Assembly (NCBI GenBank): GCA_009829735.1
Contig: CM020619.1
Location: 31,785,547-31,849,546 of the forward strand
From: Pyropia yezoensis
Taxonomy: Eukaryota > Rhodophyta > Bangiophyceae > Bangiales > Bangiaceae
DNA length: 64,000 nt
Reading direction: 5' to 3'
In this document: piece after piece, positions 30,222 to 42,000 of the stretch
How positions within the stretch are numbered: position 1 is the first letter of the stretch
How the letters are laid out: the number at the start of each line of letters is the position of its first letter
Position numbers and translations under genes: made by a program
Notes under the pieces: generated by a model
What the model was told of the DNA's origin: nothing
Seen by the model: only the letters and a program-made list of their open reading frames with translations
The model's database searches: none

Positions 30222-31889
30222 ATGGAGCAAGACGCATCCGGCCGGAAGGCGGCATCCACTCAGACAAGCCTGCCGCATGGCGGCCATCCTTCAGGGTCAG
30301 CCACGGTGTATCGGGCGGATGCAGAGGAGGTCGCTCTGTCCGGGTCGGGCGCAGGTCCCCCTCCATCCCCCCCTGCTCTCCCGGCACCCAACACGACATG
30401 CCGCTTGCCACCGTCAGCCGCTCCAGCCGAGCCGTCTGCGCGAGGTGCATCCCGCCGGCGTCCGGGTAGCACCGCCACCACCAGCTTGACACGTGGCGTG
30501 CATCGTGGCAGCGGGGCCAAGCGCTGCCGAAGTGGACGGCCCAAGGACCCCAAGCTCCCCGGCGGGGTTTTTCAGCCCGAGGTTAGGATGACCATCATGG
30601 AGTTATGGGTGTCCTTCGTCAATTGCAAGACGAGCAAGTCGGGCTCGAGCTTGCAGCTCTCGTTGGCAAACGCCGCCTCCTGGATTAGCGCGCACTCGCA
30701 GCTGCAGGAGGAGTGGGGGCGCATCAACCAGCTGGCGGTCAAGCGCATCTTGGAGTCTATTAAGGCGCACATGGACAACAGGGCGATAACGCCGACGGGC
30801 ATGGGCGCGGCCGAGCTTGCGGTGAAACGCGAGAACAAGGACGAGGTCCAGGCCGCGACTTGGAGAATGCCCTATGAGCAGATGGTGTCGTTGGTGCGCA
30901 TGGCGACGGCTGTCGTCGGCCACACGGGCAAGACCCTGCGGGCGCCCGTAGTCACGGTCGGGTCGGTGCTTGACAACTCCCCTTCTGAGGCGGCCACGCC
31001 CCCGCCGACTACGGCTCACGAGGACCGTGGCGGACCCGTGGACACCACCGCGTCCCCTGCAACGCCACCGCGCGCGGCACCGTCGCTTCCATCTCCGCGG
31101 CCGTCTGCTTCTGGTGCCAGCGGCGTGGGCGGTGATGGGGGCGAACCGAGTAGCGCCGAGTCTGGGGCGTCCTGCTCCACCGAGGCGGAGTTATCTGTCG
31201 AAAGTGGCCCCCCTAGACAAGCTCCTAAGACGTCCTCCCCCAAGCCGCGCGCAGGGGTGCTACCTCCGGTATTGCAGCCGCGCCCGCTCGTGTCGTCTGC
31301 GCCTGCCGGCAGCGGCGCTCCGGTGGCTACTCCGGCAGGCCCATCCCCCAACTCCTTGCGTACGTCATCCAAGCCCGGGGGCGCCAGCGGCCGGTCTTGA
31401 CGGCCGTCGGCGGCGGACCAGGCTGGCGTGGTTGCCCTGGACGGCACAAAAGAGGTGGTCGACTTTATGCGGGGCAACGTTGAGGCAACCAACGCTGCTA
31501 AGCGAGAGGAAGCCAGGATTGCCCTGGAGACGGCGCGCATGCAGACCAAGATGGCAGAGCGCCAGGCGGAGAGGCAGTTCAGACTGGACGAGAGGCGCGA
31601 CCAGCGGGAGGGAGAGATTGCTATGCGTCGCTTGCGGTCGGAGGAGCAACGTGCGGCGGCAGAGACGCAGCAGGCCAACAACGCGGTGACGATCAAGACG
31701 TTGGAGGTATTGCAGGCCCTGTACCAGCGCGCGCCATCGCAGGACATCCTGGATCGCATCTGTGCGTTGGGGGGGCAGGGGAGTGGGGGGTCTCTGTGGG
31801 CGGGTCGAGGGAGCACCTCCGGTCAGGAGGGAGCTGTGGCTGCGGGGGGTCTGGATGGTGGGATGGGAACGGGTGGAGTTGGTCTGTGA
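30222..31889 (+). CDS. PIF/Harbinger partner protein, interrupted by one in-frame TGA
   Basis: Start chosen at 30,222 (MEQDASGRKAAS); the frame is open further upstream to 30,138 but that part is leader-like. Residues about 1-110 are disordered and basic, ending in RSGRPKDPKLPGG. A helical domain follows (TIMELWVSFVNC to NQLAVKRILESIKAH), in the position of the SANT/Myb-like domain that Harbinger partner proteins use to carry the transposase to DNA, though divergent. A Ser/Pro-rich linker ends at TGA 31,398-31,400. The same frame then continues with a coiled coil (EVVDFMRGNVEATNAAKREE... RRLRSEEQRAAAETQQ) to 31,889. The continuous frame suggests one original protein of about 555 residues, with the stop as decay, read-through or error. 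An acceptor-like CTAGTCAG just before the start could mean a 5' intron. Confidence 0.6.
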
Positions 31890-32117
31890 CGAGGGTGGGA
31901 CGCGGTTGGGAGAGGGGGAAGCGGTACAATGTGCTGTTTCCGCGGTGTTTCTTGCTTTCGTACGTCAGGCGCCGCTCGTGTCTTTTTTTGTGCTCGACAG
32001 CGCGAGGATGAACAGAAGCTGGGCTGTGTACACGCCCCCTCAACGCACCATACACCAGTGGACAACCAGTGGCGATAAAACAAACCGAGCAGTACTACTC
32101 CTTCTCACTCTCGCCTA

Positions 32118-33540
32118 TCAACCTTTGAACTCCCCAGTGGCTCTCATGAAGGCGAGCACATCTTGCTTCACTCGCTCGCGGGTCTCCTCAGCCGTCTGCG
32201 ACGCAGGGGACACGTCCTCGGTCGAGTCACTCGTGCCGTCGACGACCTCGGCATCGTCGTCACCCACCGAATTACAGATATTGTGTAGGACACAGCACGC
32301 AATTATCCAGTCCATCGCCGCCTTGAAGTCCTTCTCCGTCGTGATCTGGCAGCGGAGTCCAAGCAGACTCATCCAACGCCCCTTCAAGATGCCAATGACA
32401 TGCTCGGCTATGACCCGCAGGCGAGCGAGTTGGAAATTGAAATTCACATTTTCCGTCGTCAGCGCCGCGTTGCCCTTATACGGGCAGACAACCCGCGCCG
32501 TTCGATGCATGCCCTTGTCACCGAGGAGATACTCGAGAGGCGCAAAGTGCCGCCCAGGCTGCCGCTGCCACTCGGCATGGCGCTGCACCAACGGGTCCCC
32601 AGCCGCGCCCGTAAAACCCAAAGTCACAGACAGAATCGTACGGTCGTGATCGCAGGCCAGCAGCAAGTGCATGCTATAGCGGTCATGCCTGTCCCAAAAC
32701 GTCCATGGCTGGTAGCTTGGGGCGTATGCCAGAGGGACGGTGGTACCGTCGACTGACCCAATGCAGCCCCGGAAGCCAAAGGTTGACCATGCATAATCCG
32801 CGAGCTCCTTGCGGCGCTCAGCGTCAGGCCAGACAATCTGCTTGTCCGCGAGGCGCCTTACGCGGCGTACAAACCTATTAGTGCAGCTCACAACCGCTCC
32901 GCAGCTCAGGCCAAACATGTTGGACGCGTACACGACCCCTGTGCACAGAAAAAAAAAAAAAAAAAAAACATGGCGTGTCCGACAGAAAAATGGTAAGAGC
33001 CTTGCGGAAAAAAAAGGAGAGCACAATGGTCACGGGTGTTGCTCATCCAGAAACATGGATAAAAAAACACGTACCTGCAGAGTTGCCATAGTGCCCGAGC
33101 CTAAACAGTGCCACTTTGTATTGCACGTCCAGCGGGATCGACGGACGTCGCCGGCGAGGAGGTGTCCCTTCGGCGGCATGGTCCGACAGCAACTGCTTCA
33201 GATGCGCGTAGGCTGCGCGGCTCATTCGCATGAATACTCGCCAATGATGGTCTGGGAGGTCATCGAGCACGCGCCAGCCCCAATCCCTGCTCTTGGGAAG
33301 AGGCACCCGACCCATGCGCAGATAGCGATTCTGCAATAGATCGCGGAGTGCCTGTCGAGCACATAAAAACAGCAGGGATGTCGCCGACACACCCGGCACA
33401 CGGCACACACCCATGCTGTTCTGCGGCAAAAAGCCACCCACCTCAAGATAGACAAGCGCAGAGAAGAAGCGCACGCGCCGCACAGCGCGCCGAAGGGCAA
33501 TCTGCCGCAAAGACACTCTGCCCATGGTGCCGTGGTGCAC
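32118..33540 (-). CDS. PIF/Harbinger DDE transposase (DDE_Tnp_4), at least two exons
   Basis: Exon 2 is 32,118-32,938, exon 1 33,075 to the start at 33,525 or 33,540. The 136-bp intron has GTACGT at its 5' end and GTGCACAG at its 3' end, and splicing joins GHYGNSA to GVVYASNMFGLS in phase. The N-terminal exon carries a helical DNA-binding part (PDHHWRVFMRMSRAAYAHLKQLL, RPSIPLDVQYKVALFRLGHYG), as in HARBI1. The catalytic domain shows the three acidic sites: GSVDGTTVPL (D), LLGDKGM (D) and AEHVIGILKGRWMSL (E), plus HNICN near the end. The C-terminal tail is acidic. A further 90-bp in-frame intron (33,352-33,441, GTGGGT to CGACAG) is possible, since it removes a sequence without family similarity. 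The catalytic residues look intact. Confidence 0.85.
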
Positions 33541-33779
33541 CGGGAGGTGTAGTGGTCAGTGGCAGAAGGGGGTGGTAGGGGGGCGTGTCGTTCATCGGGG
33601 GTGGGGTGCGTGCCGGTGGAGAATCGGGGAGTGTGCCCTGCAGAGCACTTGAATCGGCAGGCACCTGCAGACGCCTGAAGAGGACCGCAGAAGCACGCCA
33701 GCAATGCGCAGGATCGGGACAAAGTCCGACATCAACCTGGCAAGTCTGTCTGTATTTAAAAAACTGGTCCAAACAGTCC

Positions 33780-33858
33780 CCCCCTCTTTGGACCGGCAGT
33801 GTCACCGTCCGAGCAGTGCTCGAGCAGTGCTCTGACGGCGTTGAAATTATGAAACCCC
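33780..33858 (-). repeat. PIF/Harbinger right terminal inverted repeat
   Basis: In reverse complement: GGGGGTTTCATAATTTC, AGCACTGCTCGAGCACTGCTC, then CGGTGACACTGCCGGTCC, paralleling the left end. Identity is partial, with small indels between blocks. Confidence 0.75.
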
Positions 33859-34218
33859 CTGACGGCGGCGGCAACACCCCCACCGGCGGCACCGCCGCCG
33901 CCGCCGCCGCCGCCGCTGACGCCACCACCACCACCACCACCACCACCACCATCCTCGCCGGCAGCACCGGCGGCCGCAAGGCGACCCACCCCCCCCACCC
34001 CCCCCCCCTTTCCGCCACGGGCCGCCTTGCGCACCCGCCCCGCCGCCGCCCCCCCCTCCCCACCTCCTCTCCCCCCCCCACGGGCGGTGCCCGCCGCCGC
34101 CGCCGCGGCCGCCCGTGCCGCCGCCCGCTTGACCGCTTTTTTGGATCGCGTCGGCGGCACGGCCGCCGCCGCCGCCGACTTTGCCGCGGGGGGGGGCGCC
34201 GGCGGACCCGCCAGCGGC

Positions 34219-34259
<41 letters not shown>

Positions 34260-34600
34260 GTCTGTCTGTGGTGACAGTGGCAGCGGCGCCCGCGGCGCCA
34301 GCCGCCGCGCCCGCAGCGGGTGCGCCGCCGGCTCCGCTGCCCGCCCCGCGACGCGGGCGGCCTGTACCAGCCGGGCCCAGCGGCCACCCACGGGGGCGGG
34401 CACGTGCTCGAGGGGGGCGGCGGCCGTCACCGCTGCCCCGCTCCGGCAGCGGCCGCAGCCGCCCGCGGCCCCCCATCCGCGGGCGCCTCCCACCGCGCCC
34501 CTTCCTCTCCCCCCCCCCAACGCCGCCCGCACGTTGACCTCGTCGGCGGTAAGCGCCCCCGCCGTCAGCCCCCCCAGCGCCGCCGCCGCCGCATCCGCCC
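33859..34600. other. GC-rich simple-sequence region
   Basis: Contains (GCC)n, a (CCA)n run at about 33,922-33,952 and mixed G/C runs. Frames on both strands are Ala/Pro/Gly/Arg-rich. The lower end of the lipase-like gene may reach into the right part, but I cannot place its last exon. No independent gene is supported. Confidence 0.4.
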
Positions 34601-34699
34601 GTGAGTCCTCGTCGCACGTGATGCAGACGTGGCGTCACGCCGGCGGCTGGGCCGGCAGGACCAGCGGCACCGTCGGGGGCGGCAGGGCCACCGCCAAAA

Positions 34700-36029
34700 A
34701 GAGGCGCCGCCGCGCGGACGCCCCACCTCAGTGGGCCACCCCCACCCCCGCCAGCGCCAGCATGTACGCCGCCCGCCTGTGGGAGTAGACATTGGGGGAC
34801 TCCCTCCGTCAGGCTCTCCGCCGCCCCCGCCAGGGGGTCGATGAAGCGGTCCCCCGCCAGGCCCAGCACCACCGCCGAACCGCCGCGGACGCAGTGCCGG
34901 AAGAAAAGGACGGTGGTGATTGATGTGGTGGGCGACGAAGACGCGCCTGTGGATGGAGACGAGGCAGTCTAGGAGGGCTATCCAGGGGGCGTTGCCTGCC
35001 TTCGGTGACCCAAACATAACGACTGCCAGCCTGGAGAAGGGGGGGAAGGGGAGGGGGGAGGGACGGGGGGGATAGGGGGGAGGGGGGGTGCCGCCGTTGC
35101 CGCCGCAGGGACAGGGACGACAGCAGGGCCCCGCCGCTGCCACCGTCGCAGGCCGCAGAGGCGGCGCTGCCGCCGTCGGCACCGACCCCCGCACCCCCCC
35201 CCTGGTGGAACGCGCGGGTGACGGTAGCCAGCACCGCGGCCGTTATCTACCGGCGGGGGGCGGCGCGGCCACCCGCCACCAAACCGGGGCTGACCTGCGG
35301 GGCCCCACCCCCCGCCGGCGCGTCCGCCGGCGCCGGCCACGGCGGCGGTTTGGCGGCAGCGGCGGCGGTGGCGGCGGCGGGCGGTGGGGCCGCCCCCGCC
35401 TCCGCGCCGGCCAGGATGGCCCTGACGCCCGCCGATAGACACGCGAGCGACACCCCCAGCGAGTGCCCCGCGAAGAGAACGGACGGGTCTGGGTGGGCCA
35501 CGCGGCCTGTGAGGACGGCGGCCTCCATCTCGGCGCGCACCGCCGCGTCGGCGGTGCCAAAGCCCGAGCGCACCCGCGCCGTCTGTGGCGTAGGGGTAGG
35601 CCACCACCACCAGCACCGCGCAATACCCAATGGCCACGGCGTAGGCGGCGCCCAACAGGCATAGCAGCCGACAGCGCCGCCGAGCTCAGCATCTCGGTCT
35701 GCGTGCGGGGTGCGGCCGCGTCGCCACCGCGCAGGCGGATCTGCTCGTCGGGCAACAGCTCCGCGTCCCCATCAGCCAACGACCGCGGGTCCTCGCCGTA
35801 GCCGTCATTGTCTGCGCCGTCGTTGCCGTCGCCGTCCTTGCCGTTGACGTCAGCGGCGTCGTTGCCGGCGCCATTGCGGAGAAGAGGCGCGTGGTCCCGC
35901 GAACAAATCTCGTCGTTAACCAGACGGGCGCCACTAGAAACCCAAGGCCGCACACCGTCGCCACCACCGCCACCGTCCTCGCCACCGCAGCCCCCACCCC
36001 CACCGTCTCCGCCGCCGCCGCCCCAGCTC

Positions 36030-36079
<50 letters not shown>

Positions 36080-36463
36080 CCAGCTCCCACCCCCTCCCCC
36101 GCCACCACGCATCCGGCCGGGGGGCAGGAAGCACTTGCGACTTGTCACGTCGGCGGGGCGTGCCGTGGCTGCCACCGCCACCACTACCATGTGGGCGGCG
36201 GCGAGGGCGAGGAGGAACGGGTCCCGGGGGGAGAGGGTGGAGAGGAAGGACGCGGCGGGGCGAAGCGGCAGCGCCGCGGTGGTGGACGTGAGCGCCGCGT
36301 CGGCGAGGCCGTAGAGGAGGTCCACCGCGGCGGCCAGGGGGGGGACGGGGGTTGCCGCCGCGGTACCATCGGCGGCGGGGGAGGGGGGGGCGTTGAAGAG
36401 GGAGAGGATGGAGGGGGGGAGCAGTGAGGGGGGGAGCAGGTTGCGGTGTGGTTGGTACGCCAT
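34700..36463 (-). CDS. class 3 lipase-like alpha/beta hydrolase, multi-exon, boundaries partly unresolved
   Basis: Start chosen at 36,463 (MAYQPHRNLLPPSLLPP). The first 110 residues are hydrophobic-rich (ALAAAHMVVVAVAATARPADV) and may be a membrane or transit region. After a poly-Gly insert (GCC repeats about 36,015-36,080) comes an acidic linker (NGKDGDGNDGADNDGYGED). At about 35,480-35,560 is the nucleophile elbow VLFAGHSLGVSLACLSAG, matching the GxSxG of lipase class 3 (Pfam PF01764), preceded by a helix GTADAAVRAEMEAAV. Further on, RLAVVMFGSPKAGNAPWI (about 34,985-35,040) matches the FGsPRvGn strand-turn. A segment near 34,830-34,880 reads VVLGLAGDRFIDPLAGAAESL. These lie in different frames, so introns (CATCCACAG acceptor near 34,945, for example) or frame errors separate them. 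It may act on triacylglycerol or membrane lipids. Confidence 0.65.
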
Positions 36464-36694
36464 GGTCGTGGTCGGGGGGGAGGGGGGGTGGGGACCAGGA
36501 GGAGGAAGGTGGGGACCAGGGGTGGGGGGGGGGGGGGTTCGTGAGCGTGTGCGACCAGAGGCTAGGTAAACAAAAAAGATGCAAACACGCAGCACAGCGT
36601 GCTGGAAACGGAGAGAGCAGGTCTGTGAAGAGAGGGAGCCAAGCAGGGACTACAGAAAAAGTGCGAAGGTGTGGCACCGTCCCCCCCGGCGTTG

Positions 36695-37853
36695 TCAGCC
36701 GCCGCGGAAGTGCCTTCCTCTCAGCGGCCGTCCCCCCCTCCCACCGGCGGCACCTCCACCGGCGACGCCGCTACTATCGTCAGCGCCAACGTACCACCCG
36801 CCGCTGACGCCACCGCCGTGACGGCCAGGCGCGGCGACACCGCCGTCGAGGGCCACACCGGTGGGGTAGGAAGCGCCGGCGGCGGTGGCGGCGGCGCCAC
36901 CGCCGGCGGGGGGGGTCCCACCGAAATAGAGCGGCAGCGGTACCCAGCCGCCGCCGCCACCGCCGCCCCAGTCGCCACCCCAGGGGCCGCTGCCGCCTTC
37001 ACACCCGACCGCGAGCCCCCACAGGCCATTGGCCGCCGCCCCCAGTTGCGCCGACGCAGACGACAGCCGCGCGTCAGCCGCCGCGGCCGCCGACAGCGCG
37101 CGGTGGGCAAAGGCGGCCGTCGAGCGCGCGTCGGCGGACGCGTCCGTCAGCAAGTAGAGCCCAATGGTGTGGTATGCCGTGGCCAAGCCGGCGTGCTTGA
37201 TGTACCAAGAAGACTGCAGGGGGAACGGGGGGGGAGGGGGGGTGGAGCACCGACGGAGGCGCGGGGAGAGAGCGGGGCCGCAACAAGAGGAAGGCAGGGG
37301 GGGAGGGAGTTGGCGGTGGTGCAACCGTCCCAGACCGCAGTTGACCGAGCGGGCGCAGGCCACCCACGGGCGGGGGCCCCACACACCAGCGCGCGTGTCA
37401 GTGGGGTGCTTGCGCGCAGCGCCGGCAGGCCGGCGGGGCGCCCGTGGCGGCGGCCGCCCGCGGCGGCGACGCGGCGGCGCGGCCGCCGTCGGCCGCCACC
37501 ATCGGCCGCCCCCCGCCGCGCACCGACCGCGCAGGGGCGCCGCGCGGCACGCCGCGCGCGGGCGCACGGCCGCCGCCGCGCGGCTGGCCGCGGCGGCCGC
37601 GCCGCCCGCGCGGCGTCCTCGACGCCGAAATCACCCGCCCCGCCCTGACCCCGACACGCCTACGTACGTCCGTGCTCACGTCCCCGGCATAGGCCCACGC
37701 CTCGTCCACAAACTCAGAAGTCGCGCGGAGCGCCCCCCCCACCGCGTCGGGCCGGCCGCACAGCGCCAGCGCCTCGGGCCAGAGCGACTTTACGGGCGCC
37801 AGCAGCGCCAGGCGTGCCATTACCGCCGCGTGCAGCTTGTCCACTGGTGTCGC

Positions 37854-37895
<42 letters not shown>

Positions 37896-38168
37896 TGCCG
37901 CCGCCGCCGCAGCCGCTGGTGTCGGTGCCGCGCCGAACCCCCCCCCCGGCAGGCCGCCGCTGGAGGCCGCCGCCTCCCGCAGCTGCTCCGCCAGCCGCGC
38001 GTTGACGGCGCGGAGGAAGCGGGTAAGGAGCTCCGCACCTCCTCCCCACAGCAGCCCCACCGCCGACGGCGGGAGGTCCACGTCCGCCGCCCCCGCCGCA
38101 ATTGCCGACGTGGTCCACCCGCGCGCGGGCACGTGCCGCATCGCTGCGTGCACCAGATCCCGCACCAT
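36695..38168 (-). CDS. COQ9: COQ9, ubiquinone biosynthesis lipid-binding protein, two exons
   Basis: Exon 1 is 37,668-38,168, exon 2 36,695-37,213. The 454-bp intron starts GTACGT and ends CCCTGCAG, and splicing joins AGDVSTD to SSWYIKHAG in phase. The product matches COQ9 (Pfam PF08511): LVHAAMRHVPARGWTTSAIAAGA at the start, then WGGGAELLTRFL, a helical middle with LAPVKSLWPEAL, and the hallmark D-x-S-T-D-x-SWYIKHAGLATAYHTIGLY followed by LTDASADARSTAAF. COQ9 binds lipid at the inner mitochondrial membrane and helps COQ7 hydroxylate the ubiquinone precursor. The Ala-rich loop (GCC repeat, about 37,858-37,915) and the Gly-rich C-terminus are unusual. No presequence precedes MVRDL and an in-frame TAA lies four codons upstream, so a first exon is likely missing from this model; MSLLARAAARGLRAGRPP, starting at 38,756, is a plausible transit peptide. 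Confidence 0.85.
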
Positions 38169-38324
38169 CCTTCGCCGTTATCGTCGTCGCCATCGTCGCC
38201 GTCGTCGTTTTTGGCGGCGAAGGTGGCGGCACAGCCGTAACGGCCATGGTCGTCGGCGCCGCAGGGCGGGGGGGGGGGGAGAGGAGGTGCCGGCGGCACC
38301 CCCGCCGCCGTGGCCGTCGCCGCT

Positions 38325-38365
<41 letters not shown>

Positions 38366-38844
38366 CTGCCCCGCTGCCCGCTCCTACTCCAGGCGCGGCC
38401 GCGACTGCGGCGGCGGAGGCGACGTCCACATCCGCCGCAGAGAGGGTGACGCCGGAGGCGGGGGCGGGGAGGGCGCCGCCACGGTCGGCGGCGACGCCGG
38501 GGGGGGCTCCCGCCGCGGGGGGCGGCGGCGACGGCGGCGACGGCGGCGGCGGCGGCGGCGGCGGTGGCGGCCGCCGGGAGGCCACCTCCAGTGGTGACCC
38601 AGCCGTGGGTGGGGCGCCACCGGCGGCCGGAGGGGGGGGAGGGGGAAGCCCCCCGCCCGCCGCGGCAGACAGGATGAGAAGGTGGCCTGGTGCCGCCTGT
38701 AGGGGGGGGCGCCCCGCTCGCAGGCCGCGGGCGGCGGCACGGGCGAGGAGCGACATGGCGGGGGCGGCCAGGACGTCCTCGGGCAGATGGGGGGGGGGGG
38801 GTAGGCAGCACGGCAAGCGGGGCGGTCGGTGGCGGTGGCGGCGG

Positions 38845-38932
38845 AGGGGCTGCCCCACTCGCGGCGGCGGAGGGGCTGCCCCACTCGCGGCGGCGGAGGG
38901 GCTGCCCCACTCGCGGCGGCGGAGTGGCTGGC
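38845..38932 (+). repeat. 26-bp tandem repeat
   Basis: AGGGGCTGCCCCACTCGCGG plus CGGCGG, repeated from 38,845, 38,871 and 38,897. AGGGGCTGCCCC is itself close to palindromic. Confidence 0.8.
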
Positions 38933-39082
38933 GGCGGCCGCGGCACGCTTGGGCGGGCGGGGACGGGCGGGGAAGGGGCTGACGCTGGTGGGGACTTGCA
39001 GACGGTAGGCTGCGTGCGCGGCTGCATCCACACTGTCAGTTTAGGCATATTTCTACTGAATCATGACAGGGCCACGATCAAA

Positions 39083-42000
39083 ATGAGCCACACCGCGCTG
39101 GCGGCCGTGGCGCGACCCCCGCAAGTTGCCACGTCACCGAAGAGCGCGACCCGACCACTCAGGCCCGCGCGCCCTGCGTTCGACCCTCTTCAGCGCCCAC
39201 GTGACGCCAGCTGCGGTCGACGCGTGCGCCTGTCCATGCACTTGCGCCGCCCCGCGACACCAGTGCGCGGGGTCGTGACGGCGCGGCCCCGCACGGCCGC
39301 ATACGGCGGTGCATTCGCTTTCGCCCCCGCACAGGGGCCTGCACCGCTGCCGCCATCGAGCGCGGCATTGTCGTCCGCCCCGGAGGCGGCACCGGCGGCG
39401 TCTGCCTCGTGCAGCCCGCGCGCCCGCGCGCCCTGTGCACCGCCACTGGCGGCAACGTCCATGCACGGAGTTGGCGTGGACGAGCACATGGAAGCGGGTA
39501 AGGACCGAGCCGGAGGAGCGGCTGCCTCGGCTGCTGGTATGTGCTTGAGGGTTTCTGCCTGTCGTTGGACGCATGCACTTTGCTTGGTATCCTTCTCCCT
39601 TCGCTTTGGGAGGCGTTTAAGACGTCCTTGTAGCTGCAGAGCAAGTGTCACCACCTCACTGCGCGATTGTGTGGTTGCGGTGCCGCTTCTTCGCGCCTGG
39701 GAGTGCTTTCTCGCATGCAGTATTCTCGGACGCAAACGCTGACTGTGGTCTCTGGGCTTGAGCCGCACCCGTAATCGCTCTTCTTCCACGTTTTTGCTCG
39801 TATATGTATTCTTTTTCTGCTTTGGCACACGCGCGTTAGATGGCAAAGCTGGCTCAGCCCGTGGTGCGCATGAAGATGTGTCATCTGGTGCGAAGCGACC
39901 TCACAGGCCGACGCCGATCGCAGCCGTTGAAGGTGGTGCACCGTCGTCTCCGCAAAAGAGGCGCGTGACGTCCGCCCTCCCTGCGGCCGCGCCAACGGGA
40001 GGGGGTGCTGCGGGGCCGGCGGCTGGGACGACCGCAGCGCAGCGGTCGGTTGACTCCCGTCCCGCTGAAGGGGGTCATCTTCCGTCCACTGCTTCGGGCA
40101 GCAGTCGGCTGCGTGCGCTTCGTGATCGTCTCAAAGAGCTTCGCGACACGCTGGCAGGGGTGGAGCGGGACATCAAGAAGAAAGAGATTGTGAAAGAAAC
40201 GCTGGCGGAGAAGCTGAAATGTCTGGATAAGCAGCTGGATCGGCCTGGCCTGCGCGCGGAGGACGAGCGTGAGATTAAGGCCCAGCGGCGAATGCTTTAT
40301 GGCGAGATCGGCGTCGCCAACGCGGCTCTTGTTGGCCTATATGAAGACAAGCGACGCACGAAGGACGGCGTTGCGGCGCTTGAGCAGGAGATTGCAGCCG
40401 AAGAGGCGGCGCGGAGGAAGGCCGACAACGAGGTACGTGTCTCTCGCCTACTGTTTCTTTGCTTGGCGTGTTTTGCGACTTTCTATTTGGCGGTGTTGTC
40501 CGTGTGTCTCGCTCTTGACCCAGATGGTCGGCATGCTGCACAGCGTCCTCGATAGTCCATTCTGCAACTGTGTGACCATACGATCAAAACTGACGGCACG
40601 ACTGTCAACTACTGCGCCTTTGTCTACCACGGTGTTCTGTTGATTGGTTTTTTGTCTTGTAGTTGCCAAGTGTTGTGCAGCGCTTGGAGGCGACGGAGGT
40701 CCCGGACGCGCGGGTGCAGTACAGTCGTCGGTTCCTGGCCAATGCGGGGTTCGAACTTCGTGGGAGTGACGACGTCGTCGACGCCATAGACGCCTGCGTT
40801 CTTCAAAACCTCGCACCTACGGGCGAAAAGTCCAACGTGCTCGTTGTGAATGGCCCGTCGGGGTCTGGGAAGACGCGGGTTGGGTTCGAGGCGCTGTGCC
40901 GATCAACTGGGCTTTCCGGGGACCTGCTGCGCGCGCTGGAGCAGAAGGCTGACTGCACCGTGCTGACCATCCCCCTGTTCATCGACTTCAACAACGGCTT
41001 CAGCTACCTTGATGGCGTGGATGGCGACAACATGGACCAGAACCTTGGCGTACGTCTTGCCGCCCGTGCACTGTCTGTTGGCGCGCAGACTGTTAATGAC
41101 GACAACGGCGGGTCAGTGCGGGGCTTGACCACTGGTGCCGTGCTCACGGCGATCGCCAAGGGCGCCCTCCGTCGAGCGTCTGAGGCGGCCGCGTCCCCCC
41201 CTGGCGTCATCCTCCTTGCGCTCCACCTGGACGAGTACCAGTTCTACTTGCAGCGGCTGATAACGGAGAGGGGGTACTCTGAGGAGCGGGCGCGTCTGTG
41301 CTTCAAGGACATGCTGAGTGCCGCGAACAACTGGGTGCTCTCGGCCGGGCATGTGGTCAGTGTCGAGCTGGTGTTCTTTCCGGTTGTTACTGGCACGCCC
41401 GTGGCTGGTCTGCCCCTGGACCTTACCAGCAAGCTGTCACAAAGCTTCATCTCCCCCGGCCGCTTGCTGATGAAGTCGTCTGTGGAGCTGCTTGCCGACG
41501 TCCTTACCGATGGAGCGGAGCGGTCTCCCCTGCGTCCGGGTGTGGTGGAGGCGTTGCTTGCCAGTCACCAGGCCCGCAACGCATTGGGCGACACGGACTT
41601 CCTGCCGCGGTACGTGGTCGACCTCGGCAAGGAAGCACTCAAAGTCTTGCCCGCAGCCGGTGATGGGGCTGCCTTGGTGTCTGGCATCGACTGGGCGCTC
41701 GCAATGGGTCCGTTGGTGATGGCAACGCTGCCGCTGCGTCGTGTTAAGAACGCCTCTACGCTGGCCCTACTGGCCCTCTCTCAAGTCCCGGTGCAGTTGG
41801 ATCGGACGCCCTTCCCCCGCCAGCGCGATGTGACCAATGCTGTACTTGCTGGAGTGGTCAAGCTTGAACCTGTAGGAGACGACTTCTACGTCGTGCGCGT
41901 CCCCCTTATTCAGCTTAGGCGGTGGGGCTTGGCTTCCATCCTGCCGGCGCACCTGCTGTCCCAGACCCTTTGCACGTGGGAGCAGGTGGAGCTGATCGTA

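Larger units (their letters stand above)
29369..33858. mobile_element. PIF/Harbinger DNA transposon
   Basis: A 4.5-kb element bounded by imperfect terminal inverted repeats, with two convergent genes: a plus-strand partner gene and a minus-strand DDE transposase. This two-gene layout (transposase plus DNA-binding partner) is typical of PIF/Harbinger. The terminal repeats are diverged from each other, so the copy is not very recent, but the transposase frame looks preserved across its intron. The partner gene has one in-frame TGA. I could not fix a 3-bp target duplication: the left flank ends CTA, the right flank begins CTG or TGA depending on where the end is placed. Confidence 0.8.

Noticed and set aside
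31762-32649. Plus-strand 295-codon frame opposite the Harbinger transposase
   Set aside because: The minus strand encodes a clear DDE domain with D, D and E motifs; the plus frame is antisense.
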